A DNA stretch of 64,000 bases, from contig NZ_JALRNF010000035.1 of NCBI RefSeq assembly GCF_030272895.1, forward strand, positions 1 to 64,000, read 5' to 3'. The notes below the pieces were generated by a model. It worked only from the letters and a program-made list of their open reading frames with translations, ran no database searches and was not told the DNA's origin. Position 1 is the stretch's first letter, and the number at the start of each line of letters is the position of its first letter. Positions 1-8,938 of this stretch are shown in pieces. The translations under genes were made by a program, and so were the position numbers. The stretch comes from Pseudomonas sp. BGr12. Lineage in GTDB: Bacteria > Pseudomonadota > Gammaproteobacteria > Pseudomonadales > Pseudomonadaceae.

Positions 1-61
1 TTTGTCGTGTGTGGGGGTGTGGCTTGCCCCTGGGCCTCCGCTTGTCTTGTTTTCCGCTTGC

Positions 62-114
62 GGGGGGGGCCCCCCCCCCCCCCCCACCCCCCGGGGGGGG
101 GGGGGGCGCCCCCC
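62..114. other. Abnormal poly-G/poly-C tract at window edge
   Basis: The stretch is 8 G, 16 C, one A, 6 C, 14 G, then CG and 6 C, a composition seen nowhere else in the window. Bases 1-61 are also odd: they contain broken fragments that look like a degraded REP element (GGCTTGCCCC). It lies just upstream of the MFS gene. The most likely explanation is low-quality sequence at a contig end or a collapsed palindrome rather than biology. I see no gene or reliable promoter in 1-146. Confidence 0.6.
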
Positions 115-146
115 GCGACAGGGCCCTTAAGGACAGCCCACACGCC

Positions 147-1574
147 ATGCCCATCCGCGCCCCGCTGGACCCCGTCACCGCCCGCTGGATCCCCTGGGTG
201 GTGGCCATCGCCTTCTTCATGCAGTCCCTGGACGGCACCATCCTCAACACCGCCCTGCCCGCCATGGCCCGCGACCTGGCCGAAGATCCGCTGCGCATGC
301 AGTCGGTGATCATTGCCTACATGCTCACCGTGGCCCTGCTGATCCCCGCCTCCGGCTGGATCGCCGACCGCTTCGGTACCAAGCGGATCTTCTTCGGCGC
401 GATCCTGCTGTTCAGCCTCGGCTCGCTGCTCTGCGCCCTGGCCAGCAGCCTCGGCATGCTGGTGGCGGCGCGGGTGGTCCAGGGCCTGGGGGGCGCACTG
501 ATGCTGCCGGTCGGACGCCTGGTGGTGCTGCGTGCCTACCCGCGCTCGGAACTGGTGCGGATCATGAGTTTCATCACCATTCCCGGCCTGCTCGGCCCGC
601 TGCTGGGCCCGACCATGGGCGGCTGGCTGGTGGAGATTCTCAGCTGGCACTGGATCTTCCTGCTCAACCTGCCGGTCGGCGTGGTCGGCTGCTATGCGGT
701 GTGGCGCTTCATTCCGGACCTGCGTGGCAGTGAACGCACGCCCTTCGACGGGGTGGGCTTTGTCCTGTTCGGCGCGGCCATGGTGCTGATCACCATCGCC
801 ATGGAGGGGCTGGGCGAACTGCACCTGCCACACCTGCGGGTGATGTTGCTGCTGTTCGCCGGCATGGCCTGCCTCGCGGCCTACTGGCTGCGGGCGGGCA
901 GCGTCGACGATCCGCTGTTCTCGCCCCGGCTGTTCCGCACCCGGACCTTTTCGGTCGGCATCCTCGGCAACCTGTTCGCCCGCCTGGGCAGCGGCGCCCT
1001 GCCGTTCCTGGTGCCCTTGCTGCTGCAGGTGGCCCTGGGCTATTCGCCCGCCGAGGCGGGCATGAGCATGATCCCCCTGGCGGCGGCGGCGATGCTGGCC
1101 AAGTCGATCGCCCGGCCCCTGATCGAGCGCTTCGGCTACCGCACCATCCTCACCGGCAACACCTTGCTGCTCGGCTTGCTGCTGGCCAGCCTCGGCCTGG
1201 TGGACGAACAGACGCCCTATGCCCTGCTGCTGTTCCAGCTCGGCCTGCTGGGCGCCGTGAACTCCATGCAGTTCACGGCGATGAACACGGTCACCCTGAT
1301 CGACCTCGACGATGCCAATGCCAGCAGCGGCAACAGCCTGCTGTCGGTGGTGGCGCAGCTGTCGCTGAGCCTTGGGGTGGCCTGCGCCGGCGCCCTGCTC
1401 GGCGGCTTCAGCGCCGCCGGCAGTGCCGAGGGGGTGGAAAGCACCCTGGGCGCCTTCCAGCTGACCTTCCTGACCATCGGTCTGATGGCGATGCTGGCGG
1501 CGGCGATCTTCATGCAGCTGTCCAGTACGGACGGAAGGCGTGCCCCTCGTCCGGAACCGGAGATCGAGCCTTAG
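147..1574 (+). CDS. mdtD: MFS multidrug efflux transporter, MdtD-like
   Basis: Inner-membrane proton-driven exporter of the DHA family, 475 residues. The ATG at 147 starts the recognisable protein (MPIRAPLDPV); the open frame continues upstream only through the abnormal poly-G/poly-C stretch, so longer starts are rejected. Visible family signs are the first-helix sequence QSLDGTILNTALPAMARDL, the loop motif GWIADRFGTKRIF near residues 70-82, and many hydrophobic helices, consistent with 12-14 spans. It ends 57 bases before dbpA. MdtD is the closest family I recognise, but the substrate cannot be read from sequence and no membrane-fusion partner gene is adjacent. Its promoter region is compromised by the window edge. 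Confidence 0.85.
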   Translation: MPIRAPLDPVTARWIPWVVAIAFFMQSLDGTILNTALPAMARDLAEDPLRMQSVIIAYMLTVALLIPASGWIADRFGTKRIFFGAILLFSLGSLLCALASSLGMLVAARVVQGLGGALMLPVGRLVVLRAYPRSELVRIMSFITIPGLLGPLLGPTMGGWLVEILSWHWIFLLNLPVGVVGCYAVWRFIPDLRGSERTPFDGVGFVLFGAAMVLITIAMEGLGELHLPHLRVMLLLFAGMACLAAYWLRAGSVDDPLFSPRLFRTRTFSVGILGNLFARLGSGALPFLVPLLLQVALGYSPAEAGMSMIPLAAAAMLAKSIARPLIERFGYRTILTGNTLLLGLLLASLGLVDEQTPYALLLFQLGLLGAVNSMQFTAMNTVTLIDLDDANASSGNSLLSVVAQLSLSLGVACAGALLGGFSAAGSAEGVESTLGAFQLTFLTIGLMAMLAAAIFMQLSSTDGRRAPRPEPEIEP

Positions 1575-1631
1575 GGCTAATGGCCACGAGACTGGTACAC
1601 TGCGCGACATTTTGTTTTGCAGGCCCGTCTC

Positions 1632-3095
1632 GTGACCACCATTGCCACCGCCTTCGCCACCTTGCCGCTGTCCACCGCCATGCTGGCCAACCTGGACGCC
1701 CTCGGCTACGCCCAGATGACCCCGATCCAGGCCCAGAGCCTGCCGGTAATCCTCAAGGGCGCGGACCTGATCGCCCAGGCCAAGACCGGTAGCGGCAAGA
1801 CGGCTGCCTTCGGCATCGGCCTGCTCAACCCGATCAACCCGCGCTACTTCGGCTGCCAGGCCCTGGTGCTGTGCCCGACTCGCGAGCTGGCCGACCAGGT
1901 GGCCAAGGAACTGCGCCGCCTGGCCCGCGCCGAAGACAACATCAAGATCCTGACCCTGTGCGGCGGCGTCGCCCTCGGCCCGCAGATCGCCTCGCTGGAA
2001 CACGGTGCGCACATCATCGTCGGCACTCCGGGCCGCGTGCAGCAGCACCTGAGCAAAGGCACCCTGGTGCTCGACGGGCTCAACACCCTGGTGCTCGACG
2101 AAGCCGACCGCATGCTCGACATGGGCTTCTACGACGCTATCGCCGACATCATCGGCCAAACCCCGAAGCGTCGTCAGACCCTGCTGTTCTCGGCCACCTA
2201 CCCGGCCGGCATCAAGCAACTGGCCGCCGCTTTCATGCGTGACCCACAGACCGTGAAGGTCGAAGCCCTGCACGCCGACAGCCAGATCGAGCAGCGCTTC
2301 TTCGAAATCGCCCCCGAGCAGCGCATGGAGGCCGTAAGCAAGGTGCTCGGGCACTTCCGCCCGCAGTCCTGCGTGGCGTTCTGCTTCACCAAGCAACAGT
2401 GCCAGGAACTGGTCGAGCACCTGCAGGCCAAGGGCATCGCCGCCCAGGCCCTGCATGGCGACCTGGAGCAGCGCGACCGTGACCAGGTCCTGACCCTGTT
2501 CGCCAACCGCAGCCTCTCGGTACTGGTCGCCACCGACGTGGCGGCCCGTGGCCTGGATATCGATGCCCTGGACATGGTCGTCAACGTCGAACTGGCCCGC
2601 GATGCCGAGATCCACGTGCACCGCGTCGGCCGCACCGGTCGTGCCGGCGAGAAGGGCCTGGCGATCAGCCTGGTCGCGCCGGCCGAAGGCCATCGTGCCC
2701 AAGCCATCGAAGACCTGCAGAAGGCCGCCCTGCGCTGGGAACAGCTGGACAGCCTCAAGGCCCAGAACGGCGCGCCGCTACTGCCGGTCATGAGCACCCT
2801 GTGCATCGCCGCCGGACGCAAGGACAAACTGCGCCCGGGCGACATTCTCGGCGCCCTGACCGGTGAAGCCGGACTGCCGGGCACCCAGGTCGGCAAGATC
2901 GCCATTTTCGACTTCCAGGCGTTTGTCGCCGTGGAGCGGGCAGTGGCCAAGCAGGCGCTGCAGCGGCTCAACAGCGGCAAGATCATGGGCCGCTGGTGGC
3001 GCGGGCGATTCGTCTGTGTTTGTTGTTCGGGCGGGCCTTATGGGGGGGCACGCCCGCTCCAACCGGGTTGTCGGTGGGGGCTTGCCCCGCGATAG
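1632..3095 (+). CDS. dbpA: ATP-dependent RNA helicase DbpA
   Basis: DEAD-box helicase that acts on 23S rRNA during 50S ribosomal subunit assembly. I chose the GTG at 1632 because the family begins at TTIATAFATLPLS. Motifs in order: Q-motif MTPIQAQSLP, Walker A AKTGSGKTAAF (about residue 49), PTRELA, DEAD in [13 protein letters not shown] (about 155), SAT, and HRVGRTGRAG (about 330). A C-terminal DbpA RNA-binding domain follows (GDILGALTGEAGLPGTQVGKI). The last 35 or so residues are odd: after GKIM the usual short basic end (as in E. coli, KIKGKTCRVRLLK) is replaced by a Trp/Cys/Gly-rich tail read through a REP element up to the stop at 3093-3095. Function is secure; the C-terminus looks remodelled. 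Confidence 0.92.
   Translation: MTTIATAFATLPLSTAMLANLDALGYAQMTPIQAQSLPVILKGADLIAQAKTGSGKTAAFGIGLLNPINPRYFGCQALVLCPTRELADQVAKELRRLARAEDNIKILTLCGGVALGPQIASLEHGAHIIVGTPGRVQQHLSKGTLVLDGLNTLVLDEADRMLDMGFYDAIADIIGQTPKRRQTLLFSATYPAGIKQLAAAFMRDPQTVKVEALHADSQIEQRFFEIAPEQRMEAVSKVLGHFRPQSCVAFCFTKQQCQELVEHLQAKGIAAQALHGDLEQRDRDQVLTLFANRSLSVLVATDVAARGLDIDALDMVVNVELARDAEIHVHRVGRTGRAGEKGLAISLVAPAEGHRAQAIEDLQKAALRWEQLDSLKAQNGAPLLPVMSTLCIAAGRKDKLRPGDILGALTGEAGLPGTQVGKIAIFDFQAFVAVERAVAKQALQRLNSGKIMGRWWRGRFVCVCCSGGPYGGARPLQPGCRWGLAPR
3049..3094. repeat. REP-type palindromic element
   Basis: Inverted arms GCCCGCTCC and a mirrored GGGGGCTTGCCCCGCGAT belong to the REP family that recurs through the window. Unlike the other copies it overlaps coding sequence, supplying the last codons of dbpA, and it lies just before the next gene. 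Confidence 0.7.
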
Positions 3096-3124
3096 TTATC
3101 ACCACCGATTCCGAGGATTTTGCA

Positions 3125-4306
3125 GTGCGTTCCACCGAAGTGATCATCATTGGCGCCGGCGCCGCCGGCCTGATGTGTGCCCTGACCGCCGCCGGCCGCG
3201 GCCGCCAGGTGCTGCTGCTCGACCACGCCAACAAGCCGGGCAAGAAGATCCTGATGTCCGGCGGTGGCCGCTGCAACTTCACCAATATGTACACCGAGCC
3301 CGGCAACTTCCTCTCGCAGAACCCGCACTTCTGCAAGTCGGCCCTGGCCCGCTATACCCAGTGGGACTTCATCGAGATGGTCGGCAAGCATGCCGTGCCC
3401 TATCACGAGAAGAAGCTCGGCCAGCTGTTCTGCGACAACAAGTCCAGCGACATCCTCGGCATGCTGCTGGACGAATGCGACAGCGCCGGCGCCGAACTGC
3501 GCATGGACACCCGCATTGAGCAGATCGAGAAGGTCGAAGGCGGCTACCTGCTGGAAACCAGCGCCGGCCAGTTCCAGTGCCAGTCGCTGGTAATCGCCAC
3601 CGGCGGCCTGTCGATCCCGACCCTGGGGGCCACCGGCTTCGGCTACCAGGTCGCCCGCCAGTTCGGTCACAGCCTGTTGCCGACCCGTGCGGGGCTGGTG
3701 CCCTTCACCATCACCGAGCCGCAGCTCAAGGCCATCTGCACCGAGCTGTCCGGCACCTCGGTCGATTGCGTCGCCAGCTGCAACGGCACCAGCTTTCGCG
3801 AGAACCTGCTGTTCACCCACCGCGGTCTGAGCGGCCCGGCGATCCTGCAGATTTCTTCGTTCTGGGAAGCCGGCGACACGGTCGAGATCAACCTGCTGCC
3901 CGAGCACGATGCCCTGGGCTGGCTGCAACAGCAGCAGGCCGAGCGCCCCAACAGCGAACTGAAAACCCTGCTCGGTGAGCTGTTCACCAAGAAAATGGCC
4001 AACCTGCTGGCCGAACACTGGTTCGTCTCCAAGCCGATGAAGCAGTACACCCCGGCCGAACTGCTCCAGGTCAGCGACAAGCTCGGCGCCTGGCAGGTGG
4101 TACCGGCCGGCACCGAAGGCTATCGCACCGCCGAAGTGACCCTGGGCGGCGTCGATACCCGCGAAGTCTCGTCCAAGACCATGGAGTCGCTGAAAAGCCC
4201 TGGCCTGTACTTCGTCGGTGAAGTGCTCGACGTCAGCGGCCACCTGGGCGGCTTCAATTTCCAGTGGGCCTGGGCTTCGGCATACGCGGCCGCGCAGTTC
4301 GTCTAA
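3125..4306 (+). CDS. NAD(P)/FAD-dependent oxidoreductase, YhiN/HI0933 family
   Basis: Flavoprotein of the BaiN/YhiN/HI0933 family, 393 residues. The start is GTG 3125 (VRSTEVIIIGAGAAG), which places the FAD dinucleotide-binding motif IIIGAGAAGLMCAL near residue 6; the frame is open for 43 more codons upstream but that stretch crosses the REP element. Other family marks are KPGKKILMSGGGRCNFTN near residue 40 and the C-terminal FAD motif GLYFVGEVLDVSGHLGGFNF. Members are cytosolic and their physiological substrate is mostly unknown; some are annotated aminoacetone oxidase-like. It stands alone between dbpA and yccS, so context does not refine the role. Confidence 0.88.
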   Translation: MRSTEVIIIGAGAAGLMCALTAAGRGRQVLLLDHANKPGKKILMSGGGRCNFTNMYTEPGNFLSQNPHFCKSALARYTQWDFIEMVGKHAVPYHEKKLGQLFCDNKSSDILGMLLDECDSAGAELRMDTRIEQIEKVEGGYLLETSAGQFQCQSLVIATGGLSIPTLGATGFGYQVARQFGHSLLPTRAGLVPFTITEPQLKAICTELSGTSVDCVASCNGTSFRENLLFTHRGLSGPAILQISSFWEAGDTVEINLLPEHDALGWLQQQQAERPNSELKTLLGELFTKKMANLLAEHWFVSKPMKQYTPAELLQVSDKLGAWQVVPAGTEGYRTAEVTLGGVDTREVSSKTMESLKSPGLYFVGEVLDVSGHLGGFNFQWAWASAYAAAQFV

Positions 4307-4423
4307 CCTTCGCGGTAGAATCAGCGCATCAAGGAACAAATTTTGCTGGTCAGAGGCGGCAGTAACACTGCTGTCACCTGACTGGCTCAATTTCGATCAT
4401 CGCCCAAGGTCTGCCGAACCCCC

Positions 4424-6604
4424 ATGTCTTCTTCCTCGTTCAGCCAATCGCTCCGTCGTCTCTGGGCCCTGGACAAGTTCAGCTATGCCATCCGCGTCCT
4501 CATCGCCCTGACCGGGAGCATGCTGCTGTGCTGGTACAAGGACGAGATGAGCCTGCTGATCCCGCTGTTCCTCGGCATCATCGCCAGCGCCCTGGCCGAG
4601 ACCGACGACAGCTGGCAAGGACGGCTCAATGCCCTGGCCGTGACCCTGGTGTGCTTTACCGTCGCCGCGCTGTCGGTGGAGCTGCTGTTCCCCTACCCGA
4701 TCATCTTCGTCATCGCCCTGGCCCTGGCCAGCTTCGCCCTGACCATGCTCGGCGCCCTGGGCGAGCGCTATGGCGCCATTGCCTCGGCGACGCTGATTCT
4801 CTCGGTCTACACCATGATCGGCGTCGACCAGCGTGGCGGCGAGGTCACCGACTTCTGGCACGAGCCCCTGCTGCTGGTGGCCGGCGCCGCCTGGTACGGG
4901 CTGCTCTCGGTACTGTGGCAGGCGCTGTTTTCCAACCAGCCGGTGCAACAGAGCCTGGCGCGGCTGTTCCGCGAACTCGGGCGCTACCTGAAACTCAAGG
5001 CCACCCTGTTCGAACCGGTGCGCCAGTTGGACGTCGAGGCCCGGCGCCTGGAACTGGCCCAGCAGAATGGCCGGGTGGTGGCGGCCCTGAATGCCGCCAA
5101 GGAAATCATCCTGCACCGGGTCGGTAACGGCCGGCCGGGCTCGAAGGTCAGCCGCTACCTCAAGCTGTACTTCCTGGCCCAGGACATCCACGAGCGCGCC
5201 AGCTCCTCGCACTACCCCTACAACGCCCTGACCGAGGCCTTCTTCCACAGCGACGTGCTGTTCCGCTGCCAGCGCCTGCTGCGCCAGCAGGGCGTGGCCT
5301 GCCAGCAACTGTCCGAGTCGATCCAGCTACGCCAGCCGTTCATCTACGACACAGGCTTTGCCCAGGCCGAGGAAGACCTCAACGCCTCCTTGGAACACCT
5401 GCGCCTGCAGAGCAACCCGGCCTGGCGCGGCCTGCTGCGCTCGCTGCGCGCCCTGGCAGCCAACCTGGCGACCCTCGACCGCCTGCTCAGCGACGCGAGC
5501 AACCCGGACAACCTGGCCGATGCCAGCGACAGCAGCCTGCTCGACCGCTCGCCGCGCAACCTGGCCGATGTCTGGAACCGCCTGCGCCAGCAACTGACGC
5601 CCACCTCGCTGCTATTTCGCCACGCCCTGCGCCTGCCCCTGGCGTTGTCGATCGGCTACGGCATGGTGCACCTGATCCACCCGACCCAGGGCTACTGGAT
5701 CATCCTCACCACCCTGTTCGTCTGCCAGCCCAACTACGGGGCGACCCGGCGCAAACTGGTGCAACGGATCATTGGTACCGGCATTGGCCTGACCGTGGGC
5801 TGGGCGCTGTTCGACCTGTTCCCCAGCCCGATCATCCAGTCGCTGTTCGCCGTGGCCGCCGGGGTGGTGTTCTTCGTCAACCGCACCACCCGCTACACCC
5901 TGGCCACTGCGGCCATTACCCTGATGGTGCTGTTCTGCTTCAACCAGATCGGCGACGGCTACGGCCTGTTCCTGCCACGCCTGTTCGATACCCTGGTGGG
6001 CAGCCTGATCGCCATTCTCGCGGTTTTCCTGTTCCTCCCGGACTGGCAGGGCCGCCGGCTGAACAAAGTGCTGGCCAATACCCTGAGCTGCAACAGCACC
6101 TACCTTCGCCAGATCATGCAGCAGTATGCCCAGGGCAAGCGCGACGACCTGGCCTACCGCCTGGCCCGGCGCAACGCCCACAACGCCGACGCGGCACTGT
6201 CGACGACCCTGGCCAACATGCTCATGGAACCCGGGCATTTTCGTAAGGAGGCGGATGTCGGCTTTCGCTTCCTGGTGCTCTCCCACACCCTGCTCAGCTA
6301 CCTGTCAGGCCTGGGTGCGCACCGTGAAACCACCCTGCCTGCCGATGTCCACGAGCAATTGATCGACGGTGCCGGGGCCAGCCTGGCCAACAGCCTGGAC
6401 GAGATTGCCGAGGGCCTGGCCAACAAGCAGCCGGTGGCCATCCATAGCGATGCCGAGGAAGCCCTGGCCAATGCCCTGGAACAGATGCCCGAAGAGCTTG
6501 AGGAAAACCAGCGTCTGGTGCAGACCCAGCTGGCCCTGATCTGCCGCCAGCTCGGCCCCTTGCGGACCCTGGCCGCCCACCTGATCAAGGACGCCCCGGC
6601 CTGA
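4424..6604 (+). CDS. yccS: YccS/FUSC-family inner-membrane protein
   Basis: Large integral membrane protein of 726 residues with the two-bundle architecture of YccS: an N-terminal hydrophobic bundle (about residues 20-170), a long soluble helical region (about 190-390), a second bundle (about 395-540) and a soluble C-terminal tail. The second bundle opens with the typical FRHALRLPLALSIGYGMVHLIHPTQGYWIILTT-like region, the FUSC aromatic-acid-exporter signature. The family is thought to include efflux components, but no substrate is established for YccS. The ATG at 4424 has no strong Shine-Dalgarno sequence. A 117-base gap separates it from the preceding gene; its 3' neighbour is convergent. 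Confidence 0.88.
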   Translation: MSSSSFSQSLRRLWALDKFSYAIRVLIALTGSMLLCWYKDEMSLLIPLFLGIIASALAETDDSWQGRLNALAVTLVCFTVAALSVELLFPYPIIFVIALALASFALTMLGALGERYGAIASATLILSVYTMIGVDQRGGEVTDFWHEPLLLVAGAAWYGLLSVLWQALFSNQPVQQSLARLFRELGRYLKLKATLFEPVRQLDVEARRLELAQQNGRVVAALNAAKEIILHRVGNGRPGSKVSRYLKLYFLAQDIHERASSSHYPYNALTEAFFHSDVLFRCQRLLRQQGVACQQLSESIQLRQPFIYDTGFAQAEEDLNASLEHLRLQSNPAWRGLLRSLRALAANLATLDRLLSDASNPDNLADASDSSLLDRSPRNLADVWNRLRQQLTPTSLLFRHALRLPLALSIGYGMVHLIHPTQGYWIILTTLFVCQPNYGATRRKLVQRIIGTGIGLTVGWALFDLFPSPIIQSLFAVAAGVVFFVNRTTRYTLATAAITLMVLFCFNQIGDGYGLFLPRLFDTLVGSLIAILAVFLFLPDWQGRRLNKVLANTLSCNSTYLRQIMQQYAQGKRDDLAYRLARRNAHNADAALSTTLANMLMEPGHFRKEADVGFRFLVLSHTLLSYLSGLGAHRETTLPADVHEQLIDGAGASLANSLDEIAEGLANKQPVAIHSDAEEALANALEQMPEELEENQRLVQTQLALICRQLGPLRTLAAHLIKDAPA

Positions 6605-7342
6605 TCACAGTCCGTGGTGGCGCAGCAGGCGGGCGTAGCTGCCATCGGCCTTCATTTCGGCGATGGCGCGGTCGAAGCCGGCGACGATCTGCTGGTGTCG
6701 CGGGTTTTTCAGGCTCACCAGGATGTGCAGGGGATTCTCGCTGAGCGGCTGGTCGATGAACTCGACCTGTTCGCGCACCGAGCGCGACTCACGTTGCAGG
6801 AAAAAACGCGCGACGTACTCGTCTTCCAGGGTCAGGCCCACCCGGCCGGCGGCGAGCATGCGTACCGCCACCGCAAAGCTGCGCACCGGAATTTTCTGCA
6901 ACTGCGGGTCGGCATCGAACGCAGGTGAGTAGGCATAGTCACGAACAATGGCGATGGGATATGGATACAGGTCGCTCAAGCCCTTGAACCGGAGCACATC
7001 GCCCTTGCGCTTGAGCAGGCGGATCCGGTTGGTCATGTAGCTGGTGGAGAACTGGCCGATCTGGGCGCGACTGTCGGTGTACCAGGCATTGATCAGCACG
7101 TCGTAGCGCCCTTCCCCCACCCCCAGCAGCGCCCGCGCCCAGGGCACCTGCTCGAACTCGCTGTCGAAGCCGGCGCGGTGCAGCGCCGTGGTGACGAGGA
7201 TGGTGGACAGGCCGCCGCCGGGCGTGTTGGCATCGGTGAACGGCGGCCAGCTGTCGGCCACCAGGCGCAGCTTTTCAGCCTGGGCGGTATTGAGCGCCAG
7301 CAACAATCCAAGCAAACCCAAGACTCGAAGCAGTGCAGACAT
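6605..7342 (-). CDS. Orphan periplasmic solute-binding protein (SBP_bac_3-like)
   Basis: A 245-residue protein with a cleavable signal peptide (MSALLRVLGLLGLLLALNTAQA) followed by the opening typical of family 3 solute-binding proteins, LRLVADSWPPFTDANTPGGG. The start is supported by AAGGA placed 8 bases upstream of the ATG. No permease or ATPase gene is near, so it may serve a transporter encoded elsewhere or act as a sensory protein. The sequence does not reveal the ligand; polar amino acids are the common choice in the family. It overlaps nothing and converges with yccS, with the stop codon directly beside that of yccS. Confidence 0.82.
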   Translation of the reverse strand: MSALLRVLGLLGLLLALNTAQAEKLRLVADSWPPFTDANTPGGGLSTILVTTALHRAGFDSEFEQVPWARALLGVGEGRYDVLINAWYTDSRAQIGQFSTSYMTNRIRLLKRKGDVLRFKGLSDLYPYPIAIVRDYAYSPAFDADPQLQKIPVRSFAVAVRMLAAGRVGLTLEDEYVARFFLQRESRSVREQVEFIDQPLSENPLHILVSLKNPRHQQIVAGFDRAIAEMKADGSYARLLRHHGL

Positions 7343-7583
7343 GCTCAGATCCTTCAGTAGATGCGCCGTTGCGGGTCATTGACCTCAATGGTTCGAGTCG
7401 TGCCGGTTGCCGTCGATTCGCCCAGGTTACAACAGGGTGAATCGCCATGGCAGAGACAATGATATCAAATAGCCTTCACCTTGGACGCTGTTACATCCTG
7501 TGTCGACGTGCGGCATATTCGCCCTCGTTCTCACTGGCGGCTTCTGCCATGATCAAGGTCATTCATTGCCTGAGAGCCTGCTA

Positions 7584-8036
7584 ATGCCCATCGACTGGAT
7601 CTGCAAACATCACAGTGACCTTGGCAAGGAACAACTCTATGCCATTCTGCGGCTGCGCACCGAAGTCTTCGTGGTCGAACAAAAGTGCGCCTACCAGGAT
7701 GTCGATGGCCAGGACCTGGACGGCGACACCTGCCACCTGATGGCCTGGCAGGACGACGCGCTGCTGGCCTACCTGCGCCTGCTCGATCCGGAGTCCCAGG
7801 GCGGCGATGTGGTGATCGGTCGCGTGGTCACCGCGCCGGCAGCCCGGGGTCGGGGGTTTGGGCATGAATTGATCGAAAAGGCCCTTGAACAGGCGGAAAA
7901 ACGCTGGCCGGGCGTGCCGGTCTACCTGTCGGCACAGGCACACTTGCAGGGTTACTACGGGCGCTATGGCTTTGAGGTGGTAGGTGAGGAATACCTGGAG
8001 GACGATATTCCGCACATCGGCATGCGTCGCGGCTGA
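7584..8036 (+). CDS. elaA: ElaA-type GNAT N-acetyltransferase
   Basis: A 150-residue GCN5-related acetyltransferase. The ATG at 7584 matches the family start (MPIDWICKHHSDL), although the frame is open further upstream. Residues 30-50 carry the ElaA pattern LRTEVFVVEQKCAYQDVDGQD, and the acetyl-CoA binding motif is VVTAPAARGRGFGHELIEKAL (motif A, R/Q-x-x-G-x-G/A form RGRGFG). The physiological acceptor of ElaA proteins is not known. The gene is transcribed away from the solute-binding protein gene, with a 241-base shared upstream region, and its 3' end faces a REP element. Confidence 0.88.
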   Translation: MPIDWICKHHSDLGKEQLYAILRLRTEVFVVEQKCAYQDVDGQDLDGDTCHLMAWQDDALLAYLRLLDPESQGGDVVIGRVVTAPAARGRGFGHELIEKALEQAEKRWPGVPVYLSAQAHLQGYYGRYGFEVVGEEYLEDDIPHIGMRRG

Positions 8037-8050
8037 AGGCAACGCACCTG

Positions 8051-8073
8051 TTGGAGCGGGCTTGCCCCGCGAT
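8051..8073. repeat. Single REP element
   Basis: One arm of the REP family (GGAGCGGGCTTGCCCCGCGAT), lying in the 49-base gap between the convergent elaA and winged-helix genes. Confidence 0.8.
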
Positions 8074-8085
8074 TACCCTCGAACC

Positions 8086-8382
8086 TCAAGGATACCCCAG
8101 CACCTCACGAATCCGCCGCAGGTGCTGGATGATCCACTCCTTGTCGATCGCCCCCCAGTCACGAATCCGGTAATGGCCGGCGTGATTGCGCGCCCCCTCC
8201 TGCTGCTCGAACTCACAGACGATATCCAGGTCAGCCAGCGCGGCGATAGTGTCCTGAGCCGTGCGCCGGGGCATGCCGGTGGCTTCCATCAGGGCCGGCA
8301 CGCTGCTGGCGGTCTGGCTGTCGATCAGCCAGGCCACGTACAGGCGGCGGTAGAAACTGGTCTTGGTCTTGCTCACATCCAT
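8086..8382 (-). CDS. Small winged helix-turn-helix protein
   Basis: About 98 residues (MDVSKTKTSFYRRLYVAWLIDSQ...). The middle, VPALMEATGMPRRTAQDTIAALADLDIVCEF, reads as a helix-turn-helix followed by a wing, so a DNA-binding role is likely; the target is unknown. I chose the ATG at 8382 because AAGGA lies 7-8 bases upstream; a GTG at 8403 would overlap the preceding ygjP-like gene by 4 bases and is the alternative. The tight arrangement suggests cotranscription with that gene. Similar small winged-helix proteins are widespread in Pseudomonas without assigned function. Confidence 0.72.
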   Translation of the reverse strand: MDVSKTKTSFYRRLYVAWLIDSQTASSVPALMEATGMPRRTAQDTIAALADLDIVCEFEQQEGARNHAGHYRIRDWGAIDKEWIIQHLRRIREVLGYP

Positions 8383-8399
8383 TGGCAGGTCCTTGTGGC

Positions 8400-8900
8400 T
8401 CACCCGTTGCCGGGCAGCTCGCGATAGGTCAGGTAGACGCGCAGGTCGAACTCCAGTTGATGGTAGCCCGGCTGCATGTATTCGCAGAGCTGGTAGAAGG
8501 CCTTGTTATGCTCGGCTTCCTTCAGGTGCGCCAGCTCATGCACCACAATCATTTTCAAGAACTGTGGCGCCGCCTCCTTGAACAGCGAAGCGATGCGGAT
8601 TTCCTTCTTGGCCTTGAGCTTGCCACCTTGTACCCGCGACACCGCGGTATGCAGGCCCAACGCCCGATGGGTCAGGTCCAGGCGATTGTCGAACAGCACC
8701 TTGTCCAGGTTCGGGGCGTTGCGCAGGTACTCCTGCTTCAGGCCCTGGGCATAGCTATACAGTGCCTTGTCGCTCTGCACCGCATGCCGATCCGGGTAGC
8801 GCTGGTGCAGGTAGTCGCCCAGGCGATTGCTGGCAATCAACTGGCGGACCTGGTCTTGCAGGGCAGGCGTATAGGCTTGCAGGTATTTGAGCGTGTTCAT
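8400..8900 (-). CDS. ygjP: YgjP-like metallopeptidase (DUF45/M48-related)
   Basis: A 166-residue protein with the zinc-metalloprotease motif VHELAHLKEAEHNKAFY near residues 117-133: the HExxH pair of histidines and glutamate plus a third histidine ten residues later, as in the YgjP/WSS-like group. No signal peptide or membrane helix is seen, so it should be cytosolic. Substrate is unknown; the family is close to eukaryotic DNA-protein-crosslink proteases, but that is only a structural analogy. It is followed by the small winged-helix gene and preceded by a 38-base gap to the stop of the GGDEF-EAL gene. Confidence 0.82.
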   Translation of the reverse strand: MNTLKYLQAYTPALQDQVRQLIASNRLGDYLHQRYPDRHAVQSDKALYSYAQGLKQEYLRNAPNLDKVLFDNRLDLTHRALGLHTAVSRVQGGKLKAKKEIRIASLFKEAAPQFLKMIVVHELAHLKEAEHNKAFYQLCEYMQPGYHQLEFDLRVYLTYRELPGNG

Positions 8901-8938
8901 GGGCCAAACGGAGGCGAGTAAAGCCCAAGTGTACCCAA

